NCBI RefSeq assembly: GCF_000943555.1
Contig: NZ_JTDV01000002.1
Coordinates: forward strand, 360,831 to 424,830
Direction of reading: 5' to 3'
Source: Neotamlana nanhaiensis
Lineage (GTDB): Bacteria; Bacteroidota; Bacteroidia; Flavobacteriales; Flavobacteriaceae
DNA: 64,000 nt
Shown: positions 28,036-36,643 of the stretch, one piece after another
How the letters are laid out: each line of letters begins with the position of its first letter
How positions within the stretch are numbered: position 1 is the first letter of the stretch
The notes under the pieces: model-generated
The model's input: the letters and a program-made list of their open reading frames with translations, nothing else
Databases searched by the model: none
What the model was told of the DNA's origin: nothing
Program-made: the position numbers and the translations under genes

Positions 28036-30141
28036 ATGAATTCATTAAAACATATATTAAAATTTTGTCTGATTGCATTATTCGTAGTGAGTTGTGTACA
28101 GGAAGACGATAATACCGATTTTGTAGATAGTATCGCTGCACCATCAAACATTTCGGCAGCTGTTAGTGTTACACAAGATAATACGGGACTTGTAACTATT
28201 ACACCTCTTGGTGAAGGTGCGGTTACTTTTACAATTAATTATGGCGATGGTTCTGGAGAATCAGAAGCTATAAAACCAGGACAAAGCACGCAACATACGT
28301 ACAGCGAAGGTAGTTATGATGCTACCATTACAGCAACAGGTTTAAACGGACTTAAAACAACGGCAACACAACCTATTTTAGTGTCGTTTAAAGCGCCTGA
28401 AAATTTATTAGTTACTATTGAAAATGATGCTGCGGTTTCTAAACAAGTTAACGTAAAAGCAAGTGCCGATTATGCATTGTCTTACGAAGTGTATTTTGGC
28501 GAACCAGGTAACGATGAGCCAGTTGCTGGAAACAATGGAGATACAGTATCTTACACCTATCAAGAAGCAGGAACGTATACCATTCGTGTGGTATCAATGA
28601 GTGCTGCTATTGCAACTACAGAGTATTCTGAGGAATTTGAGGTTACCGCAATTCTTCAGCCTTTAAATGCAGCACCAACGCCAATGTCGCGTAATCCTGA
28701 AGATGTTATTTCAATTTACAGCGGTGCATACACGAATGTTGAAGGTACTAACTATTTCCCAGATTGGGGACAAGCAGGACAAGGTAGCGGATGGGCAGAA
28801 TTCGATTTAAATGGCGATACCATGTTACAATACATTAATTTAAGTTACCAAGGTATTGCATTAGCAGATGGTACTTCAGTTGATGTTTCAGGTATGGAAT
28901 ATCTTCATCTTGATGTTTGGATGGCCGAAGGTATAAACACTATCGAAACCTCACTTATTAACAATGCCGGTGGTACAGTTACCGAAGCTCCTGTAGTTTC
29001 AGCATTAACAGCAGGCGAGTGGACAAGCATTGAAATCCCAATTTCAGATTATACCGATCAAGGACTTACCGTTACCGAAATTTTCCAATTAAAATTCGTA
29101 GGCGATCCTTGGGCTTCAGGTACAGTGTTTATAGATAATATTTATTTCTATAAAGCGCCTTCAAATCCTTCAACAGGATTAGCTGGTACTTGGAAACTGG
29201 CACAAGAAGTTGGAGCTTTAGGTGTTGGTCCTGCCGTTGGAGATATTAGTTGGTGGAATTGCGATGCCGATTGTGTCGATTTAAGAGCATGTTATTACGA
29301 TGATACCTATGTGTTTGGTACCGATGGTTCATTCACAAACAATTTAGGTGGTGAAACTTGGACAGAAGGTTGGCAAGGTGGCGGCGATTCTTGTGGTACG
29401 CCAATAGCACCGCACGATGGTTCTAACGCGGCAACTTATGTGTACGATGAAGCTGCTGGTACAGTAACCTTAAACGGTACAGGTGCATATATAGGTCTTT
29501 CAAAAGCCGTTAATGGTAGCGAATTAAGTAATCCTGCCGATACACCTGCTTCGGTAACTTATAATATCAATTTTATAGATCCTAATACCATTTCGGTTTA
29601 TGTAGAAGCTGGCGATGGCGTATTCTGGCAGTACAAACTGGTTAGAGATGGCGCTGTAGTTTCTCCAGTAGCTGGTACTTGGAAACTTGCCGAAGAAGCT
29701 GGAGCTTTAGGTGTTGGTCCTGCCGTTGGAGACACAAGTTGGTGGAATTGTGATGCCGATTGTGTTGGTTTAAGAGCATGTTATTACGACGATACTTACG
29801 TTTTTGGTACCGATGGTTCATTTGCAAATAATTTAGGTAGCGAAACTTGGACAGAAGGTTGGCAAGGTGGTGGAGATTCTTGTGGTACACCAATAGCACC
29901 ACATGATGGTTCTAATCCTGCAACGTATACGTACGATGCTGCTGCAGGCACCCTAACTGTAAATGGTACAGGTTCATTTATTGGCTTAGCGAAAGCGGTT
30001 AATGGCAGCGAACTAAGTAATCCAGCTGATACACCTGCTGCAATTACTTATAACGTCATGTTTATAGATAATAATACGATGTCGGTTTATGTAGAAGCTG
30101 GCGATGGCGTGTTCTGGCAATACAAACTAGTAAGAATTTAA
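28036..30141 (+). CDS. Surface glycan-binding lipoprotein: PKD, CBM-like and duplicated Cys domains
   Basis: A 701-residue lipoprotein (lipobox VVSC, about C20). Two PKD-like Ig domains (residues ~35-205; NYGDGSG, HTYSEGSYDATITA) are followed by a jelly-roll domain (~210-375) resembling carbohydrate-binding modules. Then come two tandem copies of a 163-residue domain starting at A383 and A546. Each has GTWKL, LGVGPAVGD, SWWNCDADC, ACYYDDTYVFGTDGSF, GGGDSCGTPIAPHDGS and a final GDGVFWQYKLVR. No catalytic residues are recognised. Its place after SusD matches SusE/F-like surface glycan-binding proteins. A similar domain occurs in the next gene. Confidence 0.8.
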   Translation: MNSLKHILKFCLIALFVVSCVQEDDNTDFVDSIAAPSNISAAVSVTQDNTGLVTITPLGEGAVTFTINYGDGSGESEAIKPGQSTQHTYSEGSYDATITATGLNGLKTTATQPILVSFKAPENLLVTIENDAAVSKQVNVKASADYALSYEVYFGEPGNDEPVAGNNGDTVSYTYQEAGTYTIRVVSMSAAIATTEYSEEFEVTAILQPLNAAPTPMSRNPEDVISIYSGAYTNVEGTNYFPDWGQAGQGSGWAEFDLNGDTMLQYINLSYQGIALADGTSVDVSGMEYLHLDVWMAEGINTIETSLINNAGGTVTEAPVVSALTAGEWTSIEIPISDYTDQGLTVTEIFQLKFVGDPWASGTVFIDNIYFYKAPSNPSTGLAGTWKLAQEVGALGVGPAVGDISWWNCDADCVDLRACYYDDTYVFGTDGSFTNNLGGETWTEGWQGGGDSCGTPIAPHDGSNAATYVYDEAAGTVTLNGTGAYIGLSKAVNGSELSNPADTPASVTYNINFIDPNTISVYVEAGDGVFWQYKLVRDGAVVSPVAGTWKLAEEAGALGVGPAVGDTSWWNCDADCVGLRACYYDDTYVFGTDGSFANNLGSETWTEGWQGGGDSCGTPIAPHDGSNPATYTYDAAAGTLTVNGTGSFIGLAKAVNGSELSNPADTPAAITYNVMFIDNNTMSVYVEAGDGVFWQYKLVRI
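29182..30138 (+). repeat. In-gene tandem duplication of a 489-bp domain module
   Basis: Copy 1 (29182-29670) and copy 2 (29671-30138) encode the same Cys-containing domain in frame. They remain similar at DNA level over long blocks (for example the shared block ending GGTGTTGGTCCTGCCGTTGG), so the duplication looks fairly recent or homogenised. Confidence 0.85.
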
Positions 30142-30154
30142 AAATCTAAGAAAA

Positions 30155-31813
30155 ATGAAATATTTAAAATATAATATAGCAATCATCCTTTCATTGGTAT
30201 TACTAGTTTTAAGTTGTCAAGAAGATGATGCTACAATTGGAGAAATTATAGCGCCAAATACGGTTGAAATTTCGGCTGAAATTGTTGGTGCAGATACTGA
30301 TAATCCAGATGGTGATGGTAGCGGATTTGTAAACTTAATTGCTACCGCAAATAATGCGGTAAGTTATAAATTCGATTTTGGTGATGGTTTAAGCGAAGTA
30401 GCTCCTTCGGGCGAGGTAATGCATCGTTTTACAAAAGTTGGTGTAAACACTTATACCGTGGTGGTAAACGCTGTTGGTACAGGTGGTTTATCGTCTAGTA
30501 CGGCTATTGAAGTAACCGTTAGAAGTGATTTTGATGATCCTGAAGCAAAACAATTATTAAGCGGTGGTTCTAGCAGAACATGGTATTTAGCGGCTGCCGA
30601 TAGTGAGCATTTAGGTGTTGGTCCAGGAAATGCAAGTATCGATGCAGAAGGCTATTGGTATCCAAAATGGTATGCGGCACAACCTTTTGAGAAATGTGGT
30701 GTAGAAATTAGTGCTTGTTTTTGTGATGATGAGCTTACGTTTAATTTAGATGCAAATGGTCAATTAACTTACGAGTTAAACAACAACGGATTCACTTTTT
30801 TCAATGCCGGACATCAATCTGTAATTGGTGAAAATGCCGGAGAAGATGCTTGTTTTGCTTTCGATACTTCAGGAACAAGTATTGTGTCATTAGCACCAAC
30901 ATCAACCGATTGGTCTTTATTACCAGATCCAGATTTTGAGGTACGTGGTACAGTTATGAATTTTTCAAACGATGCTTTTATGAGCTATTACATTGGTTCA
31001 TCAACTTACGAAATTATTTCCATCACCGATACCGAATTACATGTACGTACCTTAGATGGAAACGATCCAGGATTAGCATGGTATTTAAAATTCCAAACAA
31101 GTCCGGCCGAAGATACTTTCCAAAGTGTATTTAACACCTTAGTATGGTCTGATGAGTTTGATACTCCAGGAGCTCCAGACGCTGCAAAATGGACCTATGA
31201 TTTAGGTGCAGGCGGCTGGGGAAATAACGAAGTACAAACCTATACCAATAATGCCGAAAATGTTATTGTTGAAGATGGCATGTTAAAAATTACAGCTGTG
31301 GCAGATGGTTCTGGAGGTTATACATCGGCGCGATTAAAATCTCAAGATTTACAAGAGTTCACTTACGGTCGTGTTGAGGTGCGAGCTAAGTTACCATCTG
31401 CACAAGGTACATGGCCTGCAATTTGGATGCTTGGTGCCAATTTTGATGTTGTAGACTGGCCAGCTTGTGGAGAAATAGATATTATGGAGCAAACAGGTTG
31501 GGATAAATCTATAACATCGGCAGCTTTACATATGCCTGGTAATTCTGGTGGTGATGCCATTTTTAATGAAACACCAAATGCGACCTCGACTTCCGAATTT
31601 CATAATTATTCAGTAGAGTGGACGTCAACCGCTATTAAAATTTTGGTTGACGATACGGTATTTTTAAGTTGGGCGAACACGCCAGATACAGCCTTTAATG
31701 CCGATTTCTTTATAATTTTAAATGTCGCTATGGGCGGAACATTAGGAGGAACAATCGATCCTGCATTTATTCAAGATACTATGGAAATTGAATATGTAAG
31801 AGTTTATCAGTAA
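30155..31813 (+). CDS. GH16 beta-glucanase (laminarinase-type) lipoprotein with PKD and Cys domain
   Basis: A 552-residue surface endo-glucanase (lipobox LSC, about C21). Order: a PKD-like domain (~35-125), a domain with LGVGP (153-157) and ACFCDDELTF that resembles the duplicated module of the preceding protein (~130-325), then a GH16 catalytic domain (~330-552). The active-site motif GEIDIME gives nucleophile E440, helper D442 and acid/base E445. WPAIWMLG and the terminal MEIEYVRVYQ are family-typical. It probably cuts beta-1,3-glucan at the cell surface before SusCD import. GH16 also includes other specificities, so the substrate is inferred from context. Confidence 0.93.
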   Translation: MKYLKYNIAIILSLVLLVLSCQEDDATIGEIIAPNTVEISAEIVGADTDNPDGDGSGFVNLIATANNAVSYKFDFGDGLSEVAPSGEVMHRFTKVGVNTYTVVVNAVGTGGLSSSTAIEVTVRSDFDDPEAKQLLSGGSSRTWYLAAADSEHLGVGPGNASIDAEGYWYPKWYAAQPFEKCGVEISACFCDDELTFNLDANGQLTYELNNNGFTFFNAGHQSVIGENAGEDACFAFDTSGTSIVSLAPTSTDWSLLPDPDFEVRGTVMNFSNDAFMSYYIGSSTYEIISITDTELHVRTLDGNDPGLAWYLKFQTSPAEDTFQSVFNTLVWSDEFDTPGAPDAAKWTYDLGAGGWGNNEVQTYTNNAENVIVEDGMLKITAVADGSGGYTSARLKSQDLQEFTYGRVEVRAKLPSAQGTWPAIWMLGANFDVVDWPACGEIDIMEQTGWDKSITSAALHMPGNSGGDAIFNETPNATSTSEFHNYSVEWTSTAIKILVDDTVFLSWANTPDTAFNADFFIILNVAMGGTLGGTIDPAFIQDTMEIEYVRVYQ

Positions 31814-31816
31814 AAC

Positions 31817-34096
31817 ATGAAAACAGCAAAACTAATAGGGCTAGTTTTGCTGCTTGTTACCTTGGGTTGCAAGCAGCAAGACCAAGCAAACCCTACAAAT
31901 ATTTCAGAGGATATAAGCATAGAAAATAAGGTTGATTCCTTACTTTCTATAATGACGCTTGAAGAAAAAATTGGGCAAATGAACCAGTATAACGGGTTTT
32001 GGGACGTTACTGGACCAACCCCAGAAAATGGGGATGCAGCCAAGAAATATGAACATTTACGCAAAGGCTATGTGGGTTCCATGCTTAATGTTACAGGTGT
32101 AGAAAATGTACGCACAGTACAAAAAATTGCCGTTGAAGAAACGCGTTTAGGTATTCCGTTAATTATCGGTTTCGATGTTATTCATGGCTATAAAACGTTG
32201 AGTCCAATACCACTGGCAGAAGCAGCAAGTTGGGATTTACAAGCTATTAAAAAATCTGCTGAAGTTGCTGCCTTAGAAGCCTCAGCGGCAGGTATAAATT
32301 GGACGTTTGCACCGATGGTGGATATTTCTCGTGATGCCCGTTGGGGACGTGTAATGGAAGGTGCTGGCGAAGATACGTTCTTAGGTTCTAAAATCGCTGT
32401 GGCAAGAGTTGAAGGTTTTCAAGGCGACGATTTAAGCACACACAACACTATAGCGGCTTGCGCTAAACATTGGGCTGGTTATGGTTTTGCCGAATCTGGT
32501 AAAGATTACAACACCGTAGATGTGGGTACATCAACTTTAAATAACATCATTTTTCCGCCGTTTAAAGCAACGGTTGATGCTGGCGTGCGCACGTTTATGA
32601 ATTCGTTTAACGAACTCAATGGTATTCCTGCTACAGGAAATGCTTATTTACAACGCTATGTTTTAAAAGGGAGTTGGGAATTTGATGGTTTTGTGGTGTC
32701 TGATTGGGGTTCAATGTCAGAAATGATTGCTCATGGTTACGCCGAAAATAAAAAGCATGCCGCAGAATTATCGGCAAATGCTGGATCGGATATGGATATG
32801 GAATCCTATGCTTATGTTGCAGAATTAGCAAATTTAGTAAACGAAGGCAAAGTTTCCGAAGCACACATTAACGATGCCGTTAAGCGTATTTTACGCGTAA
32901 AATTTGAGTTAGGATTATTCGACGATCCCTATAAATACTGCGATGCTTCTCGCGAAAAAGAAGTTACAGGAAGTCAAGAAATTCATGATGCCGTTTTAGA
33001 AATGGCAAAAAAATCTATTGTGCTTTTAAAAAATGAAAACAATACACTTCCGCTTAAAAAAGAAGGACAAAAAATAGCTTTAATAGGCGCATTGGCAGAC
33101 GATAAAACGAGTCCGTTAGGAAGCTGGCGTATTGGTGCGGAAGATGGTACAGCCATTTCGGTTTTAGAAGGCATGCAACAATACAAGAACAATCAATTAA
33201 CCTTTGCAAAAGGCGCGAATGTGATTACTGGTGGTGCGTCTTTTCCGTTTGAATTAAATATCAATACAAACGATAAATCGGAATTTTCTAAAGCCATAAA
33301 CACTGCAAAAAATGCCGATGTTGTAGTTATGGTTCTAGGGGAACACGCATTTCAAAGTGGTGAGGCTAGAAGTAGAGCGCTATTAGGTTTACCAGGTGTT
33401 CAGCAAGAATTGTTAGAAGCCGTTTACGCCGTAAATAAAAACATTGTTTTGGTATTGAATAATGGTCGTCCGTTAACTATTCCGTGGGCAGATGCACATA
33501 TTCCTGCTATTGTTGAAGCGTGGCATTTAGGCACACAAAGCGGTAATGCCATTGCGCAAGTGTTGTATGGTGATTATAACCCAAGTGGAAAATTACCTAT
33601 GACGTTTCCAAGAAGCGTAGGACAACTTCCTATTTATTACAATTTTAAAAATACAGGAAGACCATCAGCCAACGAACCGAATAGTGTGTTTTGGTCGCAT
33701 TATACCGACGAAAGTAATACACCGCTGTATCCGTTTGGTCATGGGTTAAGTTACACAACTTTCCAATATTCTAATTTACATGTAAATGTTGTAAATACGA
33801 ATACCGTTGAGGTCTCTTTCAGCTTAAAAAATACAGGAAGCGCAAAAGGAAAAGAGGTTGCACAGCTTTATATCCGCGATTTGTTTGCGAGTGTCACACG
33901 TCCTGTGAAAGAACTAAAAGGTTTTGAGTTAGTGGCGTTAGAATCTGGAGAGACCAAACAAATTACCATAACCTTAACGGAAGATGAATTAGGATTTTAC
34001 AATAATACTGGTGAGTTTGTTGTAGAACCAGGTGATTTCATGGTTTTTGTTGGCGGAAGTTCGAATACTGTTTTAGAAAAAAAATTTAAATTATAG
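31817..34096 (+). CDS. bglX: GH3 beta-glucosidase, lipoprotein (BglX-like)
   Basis: A 759-residue retaining beta-glucosidase that releases glucose from imported gluco-oligosaccharides, likely in the periplasm. The lipoprotein signal ends at C18 (LGCKQQ). The GH3 N-terminal TIM-barrel carries nucleophile D296 in FVVSDWGSM and the substrate-binding KHWAGYG. The alpha/beta sandwich has the GEHAFQSGEARSR loop. A fibronectin III-like C-terminal domain ends the protein (VSFSLKNTGSAKGKEVAQLYI... GDFMVFVGGSS). It starts 3 bp after the GH16 stop and 3 bp before the second GH16, so it is in the same transcript. Confidence 0.95.
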   Translation: MKTAKLIGLVLLLVTLGCKQQDQANPTNISEDISIENKVDSLLSIMTLEEKIGQMNQYNGFWDVTGPTPENGDAAKKYEHLRKGYVGSMLNVTGVENVRTVQKIAVEETRLGIPLIIGFDVIHGYKTLSPIPLAEAASWDLQAIKKSAEVAALEASAAGINWTFAPMVDISRDARWGRVMEGAGEDTFLGSKIAVARVEGFQGDDLSTHNTIAACAKHWAGYGFAESGKDYNTVDVGTSTLNNIIFPPFKATVDAGVRTFMNSFNELNGIPATGNAYLQRYVLKGSWEFDGFVVSDWGSMSEMIAHGYAENKKHAAELSANAGSDMDMESYAYVAELANLVNEGKVSEAHINDAVKRILRVKFELGLFDDPYKYCDASREKEVTGSQEIHDAVLEMAKKSIVLLKNENNTLPLKKEGQKIALIGALADDKTSPLGSWRIGAEDGTAISVLEGMQQYKNNQLTFAKGANVITGGASFPFELNINTNDKSEFSKAINTAKNADVVVMVLGEHAFQSGEARSRALLGLPGVQQELLEAVYAVNKNIVLVLNNGRPLTIPWADAHIPAIVEAWHLGTQSGNAIAQVLYGDYNPSGKLPMTFPRSVGQLPIYYNFKNTGRPSANEPNSVFWSHYTDESNTPLYPFGHGLSYTTFQYSNLHVNVVNTNTVEVSFSLKNTGSAKGKEVAQLYIRDLFASVTRPVKELKGFELVALESGETKQITITLTEDELGFYNNTGEFVVEPGDFMVFVGGSSNTVLEKKFKL

Positions 34097-34099
34097 TTT

Positions 34100-34861
34100 A
34101 TGAAACCGACTGTTTTTTTATGGCTTGTGTTGTTGTTTTTTTCTTGTAAAGAAGAAGGCAAAAAACTCATTTGGGAAGAAAATTTTGATGGTAACGCACT
34201 CAATGAAGCCCACTGGAATTTCGAGCTCGGTAATGGTTGCCCTAACCTTTGTGGTTGGGGTAATAACGAACGCCAAATATATACAAAAACCAATCATAAG
34301 TTAGAAAATGGTATGCTAACCATTACGGCGAACTTGAAAGATTCGGTGTATACATCAACTCGAATTACGACCAAGAATAAATTTCAGTTTAAATATGGCA
34401 CTATAGAAGCCCGAGCGAAATTACCCGTTGGTCAAGGTTTGTGGCCTGCTTTTTGGATGTTAGGTAGCAATATTGATACCGTTGGATGGCCTAAATGTGG
34501 CGAAATAGATATTTTAGAATATGTTGGTAAAGAACCAAGTATGGTGTTTACTTCACTACACACGCAAGACAGTCACGGAGAAACTATCAATACTAAAAAG
34601 ACAAAAATTGAAGGTATAGAAGACGGTTTTCATGTGTATAAAGCGCATTGGACAGAGACAAAAATTGAATTTTTTATAGATGATAAATTACTGTACACGT
34701 TCGCCCCAGAAGCGTTAAACGATGAAACGATTTGGCCTTTTAACCAACCGTTTTACATCCTAGTAAATTTAGCTATTGGTGGCAATTTTGGAGGTCCAGA
34801 GGTAGATGACACAGTGTTTCCGCAGCAGTATATTATAGATTATATAAAGGTTTACAAATAA
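34100..34861 (+). CDS. GH16 beta-glucanase, compact lipoprotein
   Basis: A 253-residue single-domain endo-beta-1,3-glucanase type GH16. Lipobox FFSC (C16). Catalytic motif GEIDILE with E135, D137 and E140. WWGNNERQIYT-like (GWGNNERQ), WPAFWMLG and FYILVNLAIGGNFGG are typical of laminarinases. Compared with the larger GH16 upstream it lacks accessory domains, suggesting a division of labour on intact polymer versus shorter chains (inference). It is the last gene of the PUL; a strong hairpin lies 61 bp downstream. Confidence 0.93.
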   Translation: MKPTVFLWLVLLFFSCKEEGKKLIWEENFDGNALNEAHWNFELGNGCPNLCGWGNNERQIYTKTNHKLENGMLTITANLKDSVYTSTRITTKNKFQFKYGTIEARAKLPVGQGLWPAFWMLGSNIDTVGWPKCGEIDILEYVGKEPSMVFTSLHTQDSHGETINTKKTKIEGIEDGFHVYKAHWTETKIEFFIDDKLLYTFAPEALNDETIWPFNQPFYILVNLAIGGNFGGPEVDDTVFPQQYIIDYIKVYK

Positions 34862-34922
34862 ACCCTAAGCCATTTTTTAATAGCATAAAATTTATTTAGT
34901 TAAGTTTGTTTGTGGTTGTTAT

Positions 34923-34960
34923 GCGAGGTTGTTATTTTATGGCAACCTCGCTTTGTTTTA
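34923..34960 (+). terminator. Terminator of the polysaccharide utilisation operon
   Basis: A GC-containing perfect 9-bp stem (GCGAGGTTG at 34923-34931 with CAACCTCGC at 34943-34951) is followed by TTTGTTTT. Confidence 0.85.
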
Positions 34961-35033
34961 CAAAATGAAAGCTAAATACCTTCTTAAAAATTAAAAAAAA
35001 GCGTTATTTTGTAGAGAAACCACCACAGCATTT

Positions 35034-35717
35034 ATGTTTGATGATATTTTAGCGGCAATTCCTTTTGGTATAATTTTATCGTTTACTATTGGACCTGTAT
35101 TTTTTGTTCTACTCGAAACCAGCGCCACAAAGGGTATTAAGAGTGCTTTAATTTTCGATTCTGGGGTTATTCTTGCCGATATCATCTTTATTTTTGTAGC
35201 TTTTTTTAGTACCAATAAACTTTTAGATAAAATAAAAGACGATCCTAATTTTTTAGTATTTGGAGGTGTTTTACTTACAGCCTATGGTATTATTACGTTT
35301 ATAAAAACTTCAAAATCGTTTAGAGAAATTGTTAGAGAGTATCATAAAGTAGAAATTAAAAAGGGCTATGGTAAGCTATTTTTAAAAGGTTTTCTGCTTA
35401 ATTTTATAAATATTGGTGTGTTGTTAGGTTGGGTGGCTTTTATTGTATTAGCAAACAGTTTAACAAGTTCTAAAAACGGCGTGGTTGTGTTTCTTTCAAC
35501 CATTTTAATCGTGTATTTATTAGTCGATTTAATAAAAATAGTAATTGCTAAAAAGCTAAAAAATAAGCTTACCCCGCGAGCTATTTTTAAAACTAAAAAA
35601 ATAATAGCATTGGTTATTTTAGGGTTTGGTATTTTATTGTTGGTTCAAGGGTTTTTCCCAAAAGAAAAGGAACTTATTAAAGAAAAGTTCGAGCAAATTA
35701 ACCCAATTGGTGGATAG
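35034..35717 (+). CDS. LysE/RhtB-family amino acid exporter
   Basis: A 227-residue inner-membrane protein with about six helices. The N-terminal motif AIPFGIILSFTIGPVFFVLLETSATKGIKSAL matches the conserved GPxxxxV/L...G region of LysE-family translocators. It likely exports an amino acid or related metabolite; the substrate is not predictable. It stands alone between the PUL terminator and a bidirectional hairpin shared with tRNA-Cys. Confidence 0.87.
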   Translation: MFDDILAAIPFGIILSFTIGPVFFVLLETSATKGIKSALIFDSGVILADIIFIFVAFFSTNKLLDKIKDDPNFLVFGGVLLTAYGIITFIKTSKSFREIVREYHKVEIKKGYGKLFLKGFLLNFINIGVLLGWVAFIVLANSLTSSKNGVVVFLSTILIVYLLVDLIKIVIAKKLKNKLTPRAIFKTKKIIALVILGFGILLLVQGFFPKEKELIKEKFEQINPIGG

Positions 35718-35749
35718 CAATAGCATCAAAAAATAAAATTTACACTATA

Positions 35750-35786
35750 AAAAAAGCTCCCAGAAACTCTGGAAGCTTTTTGTTTT
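35750..35786. terminator. Bidirectional terminator for the LysE gene and tRNA-Cys
   Basis: The stem AAAAAGCT-C-CCAG (35751-35763) pairs with CTGG-A-AGCTTTTT (35769-35781) around an ACT-type loop, with A and T tracts on both sides. It lies 2 bp beyond the tRNA-Cys 3' end. Confidence 0.8.
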
Positions 35787-35787
35787 G

Positions 35788-35858
35788 AGGCGTCTAGCGG
35801 ATTCGAACCGCTGTACAAGGTTTTGCAGACCTCTACCTAGCCACTCGGTCAAGACGCC
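35788..35858 (-). tRNA. trnC: tRNA-Cys (anticodon GCA)
   Basis: A 71-nt cloverleaf read on the minus strand. The acceptor stem is GGCGTCT/AGACGCC, the anticodon loop CTGCAAA gives GCA, and the T-loop is GGTTCGAATCC. The discriminator base is U, as expected for Cys. CCA is not encoded. A perfect TAnnTTTG promoter box lies 13 bp upstream. Confidence 0.96.
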
Positions 35859-35870
35859 GTAATCGGACTG

Positions 35871-35878
35871 CAAATGTA
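35871..35878 (-). promoter_or_regulatory. Putative -7 promoter box for tRNA-Cys
   Basis: On the minus strand it reads TACATTTG, an exact TAnnTTTG match, 12 nt upstream of the mature tRNA 5' end. Confidence 0.55.
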
Positions 35879-35909
35879 AAAAAAAATAAGAGTTTATTAC
35901 ATCTTAGTT

Positions 35910-36272
35910 TTATTTTTTACGCTTATCAGTCATTTTTATGGTCACTTTAGCTACATCACCACCAATTGGAGGGTTTAATTTGCTTACCCAAACCGTTGCT
36001 TTTGTAACTAATTTATCTTCTTTAAAAATGCGGTCTAAAATGCGGCGTGCTACGGTTTCAAGCAGATGCGACGCTTTTGCCATTTCTTCTTTTATAATTC
36101 TATTTAAAAAAACATAATCTACGGTATCGGCTAAATTATCGGTTTTTGCCGATGGTTGTAAATTCGCTTCAACTTCTAAATCTACGCGGTAATCGCTACC
36201 AATTTTAGTTTCTTCTTTTAAACATCCGTGGTAGGCAAACACACGAATATTTTCAACTTTTATAATTCCCAT
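35910..36272 (-). CDS. folB: Dihydroneopterin aldolase
   Basis: Converts 7,8-dihydroneopterin to 6-hydroxymethyl-7,8-dihydropterin in folate biosynthesis. The 120 residues match the family. Visible marks are VENIRVFAYHGCLKEETKIGSDYRVDLEVEA with the conserved catalytic-region Glu, DTVDYVFLNRIIKEEM, LLETVARRILDRIF and SKLNPPIGGDVAKVTI with the catalytic Lys. A small zinc-ribbon gene lies 65 bp upstream on the same strand, with a dispersed repeat fragment between them. Confidence 0.93.
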   Translation of the reverse strand: MGIIKVENIRVFAYHGCLKEETKIGSDYRVDLEVEANLQPSAKTDNLADTVDYVFLNRIIKEEMAKASHLLETVARRILDRIFKEDKLVTKATVWVSKLNPPIGGDVAKVTIKMTDKRKK

Positions 36273-36295
36273 ACTACAAAAATAATACAGGATTT

Positions 36296-36336
36296 GTCAC
36301 TTCGAGTGGATTTCTACAAGAAATTTGTATCAAGAA
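36296..36336. repeat. Partial copy of the CGAGTG...GTATCGAGAA dispersed repeat
   Basis: GTCACTTCGAGTGGATTTC followed by TTTGTATCAAGAA resembles the right half of the ~140-bp repeats at 38731 and 40676. It fills the folB/zinc-ribbon gap. Confidence 0.5.
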
Positions 36337-36337
36337 G

Positions 36338-36538
36338 TTAGTTTGTAAAAAAGTCGAAAATATTACCCAAAGCACTGGTTTTCGATTTGTAAAACTCGGT
36401 ATACGTACAGCGTTTACAAGTAACCGAAGAGAATTTTTTGTTTTGTACGTCAAAAATTTTCGAGAACCTTCCGCCAGTAGCACGCATTTCATCAAGTTCG
36501 TAAGTGGTATTTCCGCATTTCGGACAGCTGTAATTCAT
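36338..36538 (-). CDS. Small zinc-ribbon protein (DUF2082-like)
   Basis: A 66-residue protein with two CxxC pairs (C5/C8 and C41/C44) forming a treble-clef-like zinc ribbon. The central segment RATGGRFSKIFDVQNKKF and the terminal SALGNIFDFFTN match a conserved family annotated as zinc-ribbon, putative nucleotide- or nucleic-acid-binding protein (DUF2082). The function is unknown. This frame is preferred over an overlapping minus-strand frame because of the metal-ligand pattern. Confidence 0.85.
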   Translation of the reverse strand: MNYSCPKCGNTTYELDEMRATGGRFSKIFDVQNKKFSSVTCKRCTYTEFYKSKTSALGNIFDFFTN

Positions 36539-36643
36539 TTCAAAAAAGGTTTAAATTAATATTTACACACTATTAGTACAATCTTTCTGCGTTTTGTTAC
36601 GAATTTCATTAATTTTATACCCTATTTTAAGTACAGTTTATAT

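Noticed and set aside
36274-36495. Minus-strand reading frame overlapping the zinc-ribbon gene
   Set aside because: No family resemblance; the overlapping frame has the CxxC pairs and a conserved sequence.
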